A DNA stretch of 34,274 nucleotides, taken from the NCBI RefSeq assembly GCF_944390845.1, contig NZ_CALXRM010000032.1:1-34274 (forward strand), read 5' to 3'. The position numbers were made by a program, and so were the translations under genes. Origin of the DNA: an uncultured Brachyspira sp. Lineage in GTDB: Bacteria; Spirochaetota; Brachyspiria; Brachyspirales; Brachyspiraceae. The notes under the pieces are model-generated. The model worked only from the letters and a program-made list of their open reading frames with translations, ran no database searches and was not told the origin of the DNA. Positions 15,943-25,342 of this stretch are shown here, one piece after another; within the stretch, counting starts at the first letter, position 1; each line of letters opens with the position of its first letter.

Positions 15943-17057
15943 TCTTCCTTTTTTACCCCAATGATTAAACTTCTTTCCATATCTTTAGTAAATACATTTA
16001 TTCTATTTTTATTTGGTACAATTTTTATATTATTATTTATATTTAAAGAATCATTAAATGTAAATGAATCTTTTGAATATTCTATTAACTCATCATTTAT
16101 ACTGTCATCACATTTAAGGAAATAAGTTGTATATTTACCTAAAAAAGTTTTTGATACTATTTGAGCATTTATACCTTCTTTATCATCTAAAATAAATTCT
16201 TCAGGTCTTATTGCCGTAATTACTTCATCATTATTTTTTATGCTATTAATATCAATTAAATCAGTCATATCTATTTTAAAACCGGATTTAAATATCAATG
16301 AAACTTTATTATTATTAATTTGTATTACAGATTTAAATAAATTAGAATGTCCTATAAAAGTAGATACAAATACATTATATGGTTTTGAATATATATTTAT
16401 TGGTGAAGCTATTTGCTGTATATTTCCGTCTTTAATAATAGCTATTCTGTCTGATATTGCTAATGCTTCTTCTTGATCATGAGTTACATATACTGTTGTT
16501 ATTCCTATTTGTTTTTGAATATCTTTTATAACATTACGCATTTCTATTCTTAATTTTGCATCCAAATTAGAAAGAGGTTCGTCCATTATAAGTACGCTTG
16601 GAGATATTACTATTGCCCTTGCTAAGGCTACTCTTTGCTGCTGACCTCCTGAAAGTATTTCCGGAAGTTTATTTTGATATTCTTCAATTTTTACTATATT
16701 AAGAATTTTATCAACTTTATTTTTTATATCTTGTTTTGATTCTTTTCTTAATTTTAATCCGTATTCTATATTTTCTCTTACTGTCATATGAGGAAATATT
16801 GCATAGTTCTGAAATACCATTCCTATATTTCTTTTATATGCCGGTATATCATTGATTATTTTATCATCGAATTTTATTATGCCTGCTTCTATACTATTAA
16901 ATCCGGATATCATTCTTAGTATAGTTGTTTTACCGCAGCCTGAAGGGCCAAGCAGAGTAAAGAATTCACCATTTTTTATATTTAATGATAAATTTGGTAT
17001 AACACTATGATTACCATAACGTTTGGTAACATTTTCTATATTAATAGATACACTCAT
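15939..17057 (-). CDS. ABC transporter ATPase, FbpC/BitD-like
   Basis: 372 residues. Walker A GPSGCGKT (37-44), Q-loop QNYAIFP, signature LSGGQQQ (135-141), Walker B VLIMDEP (D159, E160) and the switch His in VTHDQEEA are all intact. The C-terminal 120 residues form a TOBE-type regulatory domain, as in FbpC and other MalK-like ATPases (TAIRPEEF). It powers uptake by the fused permease encoded just downstream. It lies 29 bp after the second binding-lipoprotein gene and lacks a clear Shine-Dalgarno. Confidence 0.93.
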   Translation of the reverse strand: MSVSINIENVTKRYGNHSVIPNLSLNIKNGEFFTLLGPSGCGKTTILRMISGFNSIEAGIIKFDDKIINDIPAYKRNIGMVFQNYAIFPHMTVRENIEYGLKLRKESKQDIKNKVDKILNIVKIEEYQNKLPEILSGGQQQRVALARAIVISPSVLIMDEPLSNLDAKLRIEMRNVIKDIQKQIGITTVYVTHDQEEALAISDRIAIIKDGNIQQIASPINIYSKPYNVFVSTFIGHSNLFKSVIQINNNKVSLIFKSGFKIDMTDLIDINSIKNNDEVITAIRPEEFILDDKEGINAQIVSKTFLGKYTTYFLKCDDSINDELIEYSKDSFTFNDSLNINNNIKIVPNKNRINVFTKDMERSLIIGVKKEE

Positions 17058-17086
17058 AATATTTTTTATATTTAATTACAAGTTAT

Positions 17087-18097
17087 TTATGCACCAGTAA
17101 CTATATTTTTAAATTTTTCAAGCCAAGCATCTTTATTAGCATCAACTTTTTCTTCATCTTCTTTAATATCATTTATTTGTTCAAGAGGTATAAGTATTTG
17201 AGAACCTTCTAAATTCTTTATTATAGCTCTTGTAAATAATTCATCATTAATAATTTTTTGAGCATCATAACTTGTTACATAGTCTACAAATCTTTTAGCA
17301 TTTTCTAGATGTTTAGCATTTTTTATTATGGCCATAGAATGTGCTTTAGTTAAAACACCTTCTTTCATATATACAACTTCTATAGGCGAACCTGTATGTA
17401 TATAGTTAGCAGCTGCACTTTCAAATGTAAGTCCTACTGCATACTCACTATCAGCAACACCTTTATACACTGCTGAAGAACTGCTTAAAAGTTTTCCGTC
17501 TAAATTGGCATATAATTTTTGTACATATTCCCAGCCATTATCAGGATTTCCGTTTCCCATAGAATAAAGCATATTTACTAATTGTTCAAAAGATGATGAT
17601 GAAGTAGTAGGATCATTAAAAGCTATTTTTCCTTTCAAAGCAGGATTAAGCAAATCAGCATATCCTTCAATTTTTATATCTTTTATTAAATTAGTATTCA
17701 CTATTAATACGCTTGGACTAAGCATAAAACCTGTGATGTATTTTTCTTTACTTCTATAATCATCATATATATTGTCAGCATTTGTTGAAACATATTCTTC
17801 AAAAAGATTAGAATTATATTTTAATATGTTTTCATTAGCAGCAAAAAATATATCACCTAAAGGATCATTCTTTTCAGCATCTATTCTTTTTATTATTTCG
17901 GCTGTGCCTGCTATTATTATTTCTACATTTATATCAGGATTTTTTTGTTTGAAATCTTCAACTAATCTGTCTATAAAGAATCTAGTTGCAGGGGTATATA
18001 TAACTAAACTATTAGTATTTTCTTCTTTTTTTGAACATGAAAAAATTGATACCATTGTTGTTAATGATAATAAAAATAATATTATAATCTTTTTCAT
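17087..18097 (-). CDS. ABC substrate-binding lipoprotein, iron(III)-type, second paralogue
   Basis: 336 residues. The signal peptide ends in a lipobox (SIFSC, Cys about 21). The mature part begins SLVIYTPATRFFIDRLVEDF, the usual first strand and helix of the Fbp/Afu/Bit family of cluster D binding proteins. ISPSVLIVNTNL-type and GKIAFNDPTTSSSSF motifs line the cleft. It is closely similar throughout to the product of 18115-19164, so the two arose by duplication. Ligand candidates are ferric iron (as reported for Bit) or a sugar phosphate (as shown for AfuA). AAGGAA lies about 8 nt before the ATG. Confidence 0.9.
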   Translation of the reverse strand: MKKIIILFLLSLTTMVSIFSCSKKEENTNSLVIYTPATRFFIDRLVEDFKQKNPDINVEIIIAGTAEIIKRIDAEKNDPLGDIFFAANENILKYNSNLFEEYVSTNADNIYDDYRSKEKYITGFMLSPSVLIVNTNLIKDIKIEGYADLLNPALKGKIAFNDPTTSSSSFEQLVNMLYSMGNGNPDNGWEYVQKLYANLDGKLLSSSSAVYKGVADSEYAVGLTFESAAANYIHTGSPIEVVYMKEGVLTKAHSMAIIKNAKHLENAKRFVDYVTSYDAQKIINDELFTRAIIKNLEGSQILIPLEQINDIKEDEEKVDANKDAWLEKFKNIVTGA

Positions 18098-18114
18098 TAT
18101 TTTATTCCTTATAT

Positions 18115-19164
18115 TTATAGTGTTGAAGTGATTATATCTTTAAATTTTTCCAACCAAGCTTCTTGATTTTCTTCAACTAATTTATCTATATTTTCTAATT
18201 CTTCATTTTTGGTAATTGCATTAATGTCGTTTATATTTACCAATACAGGAGAAGGTCCTAAATCTTTTCTTACAGCTCTTGCATTGAGTTCATCATTCAT
18301 TTTTTTCTGAGTATCAAAGCTTGTTATATAATCTACAAATTTTTTAGCATTCTCTAAATTTTTAGCATTTTTAATAATATATATTCCAGCAGGCTCCATT
18401 ATAACACCTTCTTTCATATATACTAATTTTACAGGAGAACCAGCAGAAACATAATTAGCAGCAGCATTTTCAAAAGTAAGTCCTACAGTGTATTCTCCGT
18501 CAGCAACACCTTTATATACTGCTGAAGAACCTGTTAATAACTTACCGTATAAATTTGTACATAATTGACTTATATAATCCCAACCTTTATTAGTATCATA
18601 AGTTCCCATTGTATAAAGTATAGTAACTAAATGTTTGAAAGATGAGGAAGAAGTAGCAGGATCATTGAATGCTATTTTTCCTTTTAGTTCAGGGTTAATT
18701 AAATCTTTATATCCTTCTATTTTTATATCGCCTACAAGATTAGTATTAACTATTAAAACACTAGGACTTATCATAAATCTAGTCATAGAGCCTTCAATAT
18801 TTTTATAACTATCATGTATATATTCTTCATTGGTGCTTGTGTAATTTTCAAATAAATCTTTATTGTTCTTTACTAAATTAATATTAGCTGCCATTAAAAT
18901 ATCACATAATGGGTCATTTTTTTCTGTTTCTATTCTTTTTATTAATTCACCTGTACCAGCTATTATTATTTCTACATCTATATCAGGATTTCTTTTTTTG
19001 AAGTCCTCTATTAATGGATCTATAAAATCCCTTGAAGCTGGTGAGTATATAACTAATGAAGATTTTTGTTCTTTGTTTTCTGATTTATTATTATTGCATG
19101 AGAATATTGAAGCAAAAATTGACAAAACAATGATTGCTTTTATTAGGTAGTTAAAATATTTCAT
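18115..19164 (-). CDS. ABC substrate-binding lipoprotein, iron(III)-type, first paralogue
   Basis: 349 residues. The signal peptide ends in a lipobox (SIFSC). The mature sequence shares blocks with its downstream neighbour: SLVIYSPASRDFIDPLIEDF, VEIIIAGTGELIKRI, KGKIAFNDPATSSSSF, AVYKGVADGEYTVGLTFENAAANY and YMKEGV. First gene of a four-gene minus-strand operon (two lipoproteins, ATPase, permease), 17 bp before the next. It differs near the cleft (EGVIMEPAGIYIIK against EGVLTKAHSMAIIK), which could change ligand preference. TAGGAAAA precedes the ATG. A weak promoter-like TTGACA-N16-TATTTT lies at 19233-19206 on the minus strand. Confidence 0.9.
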   Translation of the reverse strand: MKYFNYLIKAIIVLSIFASIFSCNNNKSENKEQKSSLVIYSPASRDFIDPLIEDFKKRNPDIDVEIIIAGTGELIKRIETEKNDPLCDILMAANINLVKNNKDLFENYTSTNEEYIHDSYKNIEGSMTRFMISPSVLIVNTNLVGDIKIEGYKDLINPELKGKIAFNDPATSSSSFKHLVTILYTMGTYDTNKGWDYISQLCTNLYGKLLTGSSAVYKGVADGEYTVGLTFENAAANYVSAGSPVKLVYMKEGVIMEPAGIYIIKNAKNLENAKKFVDYITSFDTQKKMNDELNARAVRKDLGPSPVLVNINDINAITKNEELENIDKLVEENQEAWLEKFKDIITSTL

Positions 19165-19302
19165 ATGTTTTTCCTACATATTATTTTAAGAATTTGTTTT
19201 ACAATAAAATATATTATATTGTGTTTTTGTCAATAAAAAAATAGTTGCTTTTTTCATAATTATAGTGAATATAAGTTTACATAATAAAAAAATGCTAATA
19301 TA

Positions 19303-19321
19303 AGTTATCATAATATCGATA
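19303..19321. promoter_or_regulatory. Possible operator shared with the birA upstream region
   Basis: Nineteen bases here match 12972-12990 at 18 positions (AGTTATCATAATATYGATA). Both lie between divergent genes, with a binding-lipoprotein gene on the left. The TTATC...GATAA symmetry is loosely Fur-like. In DNA this rich in A+T, a chance match is quite possible. Confidence 0.25.
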
Positions 19322-19361
19322 ATTATGTTAACATATTAAAAATAGGACTATAATCTATATT

Positions 19362-20474
19362 ATGAAAAGTAAAATAGCAGACATAGCATATACTTTAATT
19401 AAAAAAAAGAAATATAAAAAGGCAAAGGAATTTCTTCTTAATAATAAATCAAAATTAGCTAATGATGCAGAGGCTCTTGCTATGCTTGCATTTGCTGATA
19501 TATTTTTAAAAGATTTTTACGGAGCAGATGAACTTTCAAGAAAATCACTTAGGGAAGATAGTTTTTGTATTAATGGAATGCTTGCAAAAGCTTATGTAAG
19601 TTTGCATAATGGACATAGGGAAAATGCTTTAAGAGAATATTTCAGAATATTAGATTTAGAGCCTGAAAATAAAATAGCAAAAGACAATCTTGAGAGAATA
19701 AGATTTTTAACCAATAATGCAAGAGGAGATGAAATTAATCCTAGAGCATATTTACTTGGTAAGAAAAAAGTATCAATATCAAGATTTTTAGTTCTTATAC
19801 CAATAGCATTTGTACTTACATTTGCATCATATATTGCTATAGACAGACTTTACCCTAAAATAAGATATGTACTTCTTGATAAAGATCAAAAAGAATTAAG
19901 AGAGAAATTAGAGAATGTATATTTATTTGAGGGATTAGAAGAAGGAAAAATTCCAGACAGTGCAAAAAGTCCTACATATTCGCCTCGTGAAGTAGCAGAG
20001 ATGTTTGATAAAGCAAAAAAGAATATGAGAAGTGCCTCAGTAAATGAAGCAGTTATGATAATAAACGGAGCATTAAAAAGCGATATAAACGAATATTTAA
20101 AAGAGAGATTCAGAGTTCTTAAAGAATTTGTAATAGCACCGGACTATAACATTTTCAAAGAGAGTCCAGACTATTTAACAGTTGTTGAAAATTATGAATT
20201 ATACAATGGCGGATATGTAAAGTGGAAAGCTGATGTAAACAGAGTAACTCAAACTAATGTAGACGGTATTCCAAAAAAGAAAGCTAGAATATTAATCTAT
20301 GATGTAAATGAAAAAGACATTGCAGGCGTTGCTGATTTAATAGTGAATGTAACTGTAACATTAGAAGCTAAAAACTATATAGAAGTTTACGGCAAGATTT
20401 TGGGCTATGATGCGAAGCAGAAATCAATACAGCTTGAAGGTCAGATTATAAAGCATTTGCCTAAGAAGAAGTAA
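19362..20474 (+). CDS. TPR-containing single-span membrane protein
   Basis: 370 residues. Residues 1-115 form two to three tetratricopeptide-like helix pairs (AYTLIKKKKYKKAKEFLLNN, ALREYFRILDLEPENKIAKDNL). A transmembrane helix lies at about 142-162 (FLVLIPIAFVLTFASYIAI). The C-terminal half has a helical part, then a beta-rich region from about 285 (YVKWKADVNRV ... KARILIYDV ... EVYGKILGYD) that resembles a small beta barrel. I do not know the function; TPR on the cytoplasmic side suggests a scaffold. TATAAT ends 7 nt before the ATG and no Shine-Dalgarno is close, so the message may be leaderless. Confidence 0.75.
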   Translation: MKSKIADIAYTLIKKKKYKKAKEFLLNNKSKLANDAEALAMLAFADIFLKDFYGADELSRKSLREDSFCINGMLAKAYVSLHNGHRENALREYFRILDLEPENKIAKDNLERIRFLTNNARGDEINPRAYLLGKKKVSISRFLVLIPIAFVLTFASYIAIDRLYPKIRYVLLDKDQKELREKLENVYLFEGLEEGKIPDSAKSPTYSPREVAEMFDKAKKNMRSASVNEAVMIINGALKSDINEYLKERFRVLKEFVIAPDYNIFKESPDYLTVVENYELYNGGYVKWKADVNRVTQTNVDGIPKKKARILIYDVNEKDIAGVADLIVNVTVTLEAKNYIEVYGKILGYDAKQKSIQLEGQIIKHLPKKK

Positions 20475-20549
20475 AAAACTTAAGATATTATGTAAACTTC
20501 CGATATATTGTTAATGTAATAGTATACAATAATTTAGAGAAGTTAAATA

Positions 20550-23474
20550 ATGCAGTTACAATTTACAGAACAAAAATATCAAGAAGAATGCATACGCAAT
20601 ATAATATCAATATTCAATGATTTGAAAGAAGGATTTGGCTTTGAGTATGCATTAAATCAATGTATTAAGCAAGAGAAAATATCTAATAATAAAAACATAG
20701 ATATATTGATGGAAACAGGTACTGGAAAAACCTTTACATATATTAAAACTATGTTTGAACTTAATCATAATTTCGGATATAACAAATTTATTATATTAGT
20801 ACCATCTTTAGCAATAAGAGAAGGTACTAAAAAAAATTTTGAGATAACAAAAGACTATTTTAAATCTATATATTCAAATTTCAGAGAAAGAGAGATAGAT
20901 GTTAATATATACGATGGTTCTATATCTGTTATAGAAAGATTTTTAAATGATGATAATTTTTCAGCATTAGTATTAACTCCTCATTCTTTTAATAGTCAAG
21001 ACAAAAAATTAAATAGATTAATAGAAAAAGACTTATTTAATAAAGAAGGAAAAACTTATCTTGATGCCTTAAAGAATATTAATCCTATTATCATTATTGA
21101 TGAACCGCATAAATTTGCTGGTGAAGCATTCTATAAAAATTTTAGAGGATTTAATAATTATTTTTTGAGATTTGGGGCCACTTTCCCAAAAAGTAAAGAT
21201 AAAAAAGATCATATAGTAGAACTTTCAAATATAGCATATAAACTCGATGGGGTATCATCATTCAAAAAAAACTTGGTAAAAAAAATTACAGTATATTATA
21301 ATGAAACTTCCAACAATAAAGATATAATTTTATCTATAGAAAAAGATATAGTAAAAATTAAAAGCAATATTAATAGTGAAATTATTTATAAAGATTTAAA
21401 AGTAGGAGATAAATTTAACGGTGAAGAAATAATAAAAATAAATTATGAAAAAAAAGATAGTAAAGAGTCTAATATAATATTATCTGATGGAGAACAATAT
21501 TTTGCTGAATATTTATTAGAAGAAGATAATATACGATTTATGATAAAAGAAAGTATAGAACTTCATTTTGAAAAAGAAAAAAAATTATTTCTTAAGGGGA
21601 TTAAGGCTTTATCATTATTTTTTATAAGGTATATTGCAGAATATAGAAGAGATTTAGAAGATGCAGAAAAATATACAGATATAAAAAAGATATTTGAAGA
21701 AGAATATAAAATAATTAGAGAAAAAATTATAAATGAAATAAAAGATAAGGAAGAATATAAAGAGTATTTAAAATATTTAGAAAATGACTATCAAGACGGA
21801 CAATTAAAAGTTCATGAAGGATATTTTTCAGGCGATAAAGGAAATGATGATGAAAAAATAAGAAAGGGAGTAGATTTAATATTAAAATCAAAAGAAAAAT
21901 TATTATCATTTGAAACACAGACTAGATTTATATTTTCTGTTTGGGCATTGCAGGAAGGCTGGGATAATCCTAATGTATTTACTATTTGCAAATTAAGCAA
22001 TAGAGGAAGCCATACTTCAAAAATACAGCAGGTTGGAAGAGGATTAAGAATATGCGTTAATCAGAAAGGTGAAAGATTAACTATAGATACATTCAAAGAT
22101 AAAAATAGTTTTTGGAATATTAATAATTTAGATGTAGTTGTTTCAGGAGATGAGGCAGATTTTATTGAAAGCTTACAAAAAGAAATTGTTGATAATTCAT
22201 CGGTTTTGTATGATGAGTTTACAAGAACAGATTTAAACAGCAGGTTACAGGCTAACAATATAGAAACTAATATACGTAAGTTTGAAAAGTTTTTATTAAA
22301 TTATAATTTAATAATAGATTTAGAAAAGGTTGATGATAAAGGACTTGATATTTATAAAAAAGCAGATGACTATTTTAATAAACTTTCCGAATTAAAAAAT
22401 CAAATTACAGATAAAGAAGAAAAATTAATGCTTGAATATGCTTATAAAATTTTTGATGAGGATATGGAGCATTATATTACAAACGGAAATAAATTAAGAG
22501 AAAGAAAAAATATAAAAATAAAAAATGAAAAAATAGAAGATTTTAAAAAGTTATGGGATTTTATATCTAAAGAAGCATATTATTATATAAATGAGTTAAA
22601 TGAAAAGAATGAAGAAATATTATTAAATTCTATAATAGAAAAAATCAACAAATTGGATGTAGAAATAAAATCTCTTAAAACAATAAAATTAATTTGGGAT
22701 ATAGACAATTTAGAAAAGGATAATTCTATAAATAAAGAAATATTATCTTCTCATGAGTATAGAGAAAATATTGATTATGTATTTTTAGCTAGAGAATTAG
22801 CAGAAAAATCCAAAATGCCAATATCGTTTATAGTAAAAATATTAAACGGTATAAATAAAGAATTAAAAGAAAAAATAGAAAGCAATATTAATTATGCTAA
22901 GGCTGAAATATTATCTATAATAAAAAATGCTTTAATAGGAGATATGAAAACACTTATTGAATATAATTTTGTAGATGGTAAAATAAAGCCTAATATAATG
23001 TATGATAAAAAAGGAAATTTCAAAAATGAATTAGAAGCTGGAAGTCTTGGAAAGAATCAGGAAAAAGCAGATAATTTTAGTTTAAAGGAAGAATGGATAT
23101 TTGAAGACATTATAGAATATGACAGCATGTTTGAAAGAAGTATAATACTTGATGATCCAAAAATAAAGAATATAAAAATATTTGCTAAAATGCCAAAACT
23201 TTCAATACCTACACCTTTAGGCAATTATAGTCCTGATTTCTGTTATGCAGTAGAAAGAGAAGACAGCAAAAAAATATTTTTAATAGTTGAAAGCAAAGGC
23301 TATAATACAGAAGAAGACATACCAGCAGATGAAAAGTCAAAAATAGATTTTGCCTATAGGTTTTTTGAGAAACTAAATAAAAATAATTCAAGTGATGTAA
23401 AAGTGTACTATAAAAAAAGAATAAATAAATCACAGCTTTATGATATGATAGAGGAGGTAATAAAAAATGACTAA
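20550..23474 (+). CDS. res: Type III restriction enzyme Res subunit
   Basis: 974 residues, the usual size for Res. The superfamily 2 helicase core has Walker A ETGTGKT (55-61), motif II DEPH (184-187), and motif VI QQVGRGLRI (about 493-501). The C-terminal nuclease is PD-(D/E)xK: SPD (D896) and VESKG (E914, K916). Catalytic residues look intact. Res uses ATP to communicate between two head-to-head unmethylated sites and cuts about 25-27 bp away, but only as a complex with Mod. The next gene encodes Mod and overlaps by 8 bp. The order res-mod is the reverse of EcoP1/EcoP15. Confidence 0.93.
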   Translation: MQLQFTEQKYQEECIRNIISIFNDLKEGFGFEYALNQCIKQEKISNNKNIDILMETGTGKTFTYIKTMFELNHNFGYNKFIILVPSLAIREGTKKNFEITKDYFKSIYSNFREREIDVNIYDGSISVIERFLNDDNFSALVLTPHSFNSQDKKLNRLIEKDLFNKEGKTYLDALKNINPIIIIDEPHKFAGEAFYKNFRGFNNYFLRFGATFPKSKDKKDHIVELSNIAYKLDGVSSFKKNLVKKITVYYNETSNNKDIILSIEKDIVKIKSNINSEIIYKDLKVGDKFNGEEIIKINYEKKDSKESNIILSDGEQYFAEYLLEEDNIRFMIKESIELHFEKEKKLFLKGIKALSLFFIRYIAEYRRDLEDAEKYTDIKKIFEEEYKIIREKIINEIKDKEEYKEYLKYLENDYQDGQLKVHEGYFSGDKGNDDEKIRKGVDLILKSKEKLLSFETQTRFIFSVWALQEGWDNPNVFTICKLSNRGSHTSKIQQVGRGLRICVNQKGERLTIDTFKDKNSFWNINNLDVVVSGDEADFIESLQKEIVDNSSVLYDEFTRTDLNSRLQANNIETNIRKFEKFLLNYNLIIDLEKVDDKGLDIYKKADDYFNKLSELKNQITDKEEKLMLEYAYKIFDEDMEHYITNGNKLRERKNIKIKNEKIEDFKKLWDFISKEAYYYINELNEKNEEILLNSIIEKINKLDVEIKSLKTIKLIWDIDNLEKDNSINKEILSSHEYRENIDYVFLARELAEKSKMPISFIVKILNGINKELKEKIESNINYAKAEILSIIKNALIGDMKTLIEYNFVDGKIKPNIMYDKKGNFKNELEAGSLGKNQEKADNFSLKEEWIFEDIIEYDSMFERSIILDDPKIKNIKIFAKMPKLSIPTPLGNYSPDFCYAVEREDSKKIFLIVESKGYNTEEDIPADEKSKIDFAYRFFEKLNKNNSSDVKVYYKKRINKSQLYDMIEEVIKND

Positions 23475-25341
23475 AAAGGAAGAATTTGAAAAGCAAGGAT
23501 TTGAGGTAATAGAGGGCAGAGAAATAATAGACGAAGAACAAAATAATCTTTTAGAGTTTTTAAAAAATAATTATCCTTCTATCTATAAAAACAGTGAAAT
23601 AAATATTGAAGAATTGAAAAGAGTTTTAAATAGCAAGTCAGCAATAGCCTATAAAGAAAATGGATACGGTTTAAACTTCATAGGCAGAAATTTGGCAAAA
23701 GCTAAATATAGACAAAAAACAGAAAAAGAATTGAGTATAAATGAAAAATTAAGTAAGAATTTTGATGAAACAGAAAACATCATAATAAAAGGCGATAATT
23801 TAGACTCATTAAAGATATTAAAAAAATACTACAGCAGTAAAATAAAATGCATATATATAGATCCTCCTTATAATACAAATTCAGATAATTTTTTATACCC
23901 AGATAGATTTGATAAAGAAGAACTTGAAGCATTAGGACTTCAGGATATAGGCAAAGAAGAATATGACAGAATGGAGTTTATATTCAAAAAAAGTAAAAAA
24001 TCCCATAACGGCTGGCTTACATTTATGTATCCTAGATTAAAATTAGCAAGAGATTTATTAACAGATGATGGAGCCATTTTTATAAGCATAGATGATAATG
24101 AACAAGCTAATCTTAAACTTTTATGCGACGAGATTTTCGGTGAAGATAATTTTATAGTTTGTGCTATAAATGAAACAGTAAAAATTAGAAAAAATTCTGC
24201 TAAATTTTTTTCTATGTCTCATGATTATGTTTTGATATATTCAAAAAATAAAGAATTATGGGATAGAGCATTAATAAAAAGAAAAGATTTATCAGGTTAT
24301 AAAAATCCAGATAATGACCCAAGAGGACTTTGGATTTCAATTCCAATATATGCCAATCACCATTATGATGCTGATTATAAAATAACAAAACCTAATGGCA
24401 TTATTTTAGAAAAACCTAAGAATCAAAGTTGGAGATTAAGTGAAGAAAATTTCAAAAAGCATGTAGAAGAAAATAGAATTTATTGGGGAAATGGAGATAG
24501 TTATCCAACTATAAAGAGATTTTTAACAGATGTACAAGATGGTTTAGTACCACGATCAATTTTTTATTATGATGAAACAGGAGGTAATCCATTAGGAGAT
24601 AAAAAATTAAAGGAATTATTTGATGATCTTAAAGTATTTGAAAATCCAAAATCTAATGATTTAATAAAAATCTTATTGAATATTAATAATTGTCAAGATG
24701 ATGATATAGTCCTTGACTTTTTCGCTGGGTCTGGCACTACTGCACATGCTGTGATGGAGCTTAATGCTGAAGATGGAGGAAACAGAAAATTTATTCTTTG
24801 TCAGATTGATGAGGAAATTAAAAAAGAAAAATCGGCTGCTTATGATTTTTGTATTGATAATAACTTTGTGCCTGTTATTTCTTCAATTACTGTTGAACGT
24901 GTTAATAGGGCTGGCGATAAAATACTTAAAACTTTAAAAGAAAGCAATGATATGTTTGATGATAAAAAAATAGATATAGGATATAAAGTTTTTGATTTGC
25001 ATGATGTCAATATTGAAAAAGAAGATGAAAACAAGCAGATTATACTTTTATTAAATGGAGTAACTGATTTAAGCAGAATATACAATATGATTATTAATAT
25101 CGGTTTAAACTCTCCAGTTTCTAAACTTACACCTATTATAGAAAATTGTGCTTATATGATAGAAGAGGATAATATAAAAAGGTATTATATTACCAATTCT
25201 GAAATTCTTATAAAAAATGATGAGAACAAACAGAAATTTAAAGATATGATAGAAAGCGGTATGGTATATATTGATGGCTGGACTGTTACCATTAATGTTT
25301 CTTTACAGCAGTATAAAGATAATGTAAAAATTGTTTTATAA
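23467..25341 (+). CDS. mod: Type III DNA methyltransferase Mod subunit
   Basis: 624 residues. Motif IV DPPY (132-135) precedes motif I FAGSGTT (419-425), the beta-class order of type III N6-adenine methyltransferases. The region between (about 200-400) should hold the target recognition domain and so sets site specificity for both methylation and cutting. A strong Shine-Dalgarno GAGGAGG lies inside the end of res, 9 nt before the ATG, so the two genes are tightly coupled. No long simple repeat of the phase-variable mod type is seen, only A runs of 7-8 in keeping with base composition. It ends 1 bp from the convergent thiD. Confidence 0.93.
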   Translation: MTKKEEFEKQGFEVIEGREIIDEEQNNLLEFLKNNYPSIYKNSEINIEELKRVLNSKSAIAYKENGYGLNFIGRNLAKAKYRQKTEKELSINEKLSKNFDETENIIIKGDNLDSLKILKKYYSSKIKCIYIDPPYNTNSDNFLYPDRFDKEELEALGLQDIGKEEYDRMEFIFKKSKKSHNGWLTFMYPRLKLARDLLTDDGAIFISIDDNEQANLKLLCDEIFGEDNFIVCAINETVKIRKNSAKFFSMSHDYVLIYSKNKELWDRALIKRKDLSGYKNPDNDPRGLWISIPIYANHHYDADYKITKPNGIILEKPKNQSWRLSEENFKKHVEENRIYWGNGDSYPTIKRFLTDVQDGLVPRSIFYYDETGGNPLGDKKLKELFDDLKVFENPKSNDLIKILLNINNCQDDDIVLDFFAGSGTTAHAVMELNAEDGGNRKFILCQIDEEIKKEKSAAYDFCIDNNFVPVISSITVERVNRAGDKILKTLKESNDMFDDKKIDIGYKVFDLHDVNIEKEDENKQIILLLNGVTDLSRIYNMIINIGLNSPVSKLTPIIENCAYMIEEDNIKRYYITNSEILIKNDENKQKFKDMIESGMVYIDGWTVTINVSLQQYKDNVKIVL

Positions 25342-25342
25342 A

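Noticed and set aside
23467-25341. Phase-variable mod through simple repeats
   Set aside because: Only A runs of 7-8 are present, as expected from base composition; no tetra- or pentanucleotide tract.
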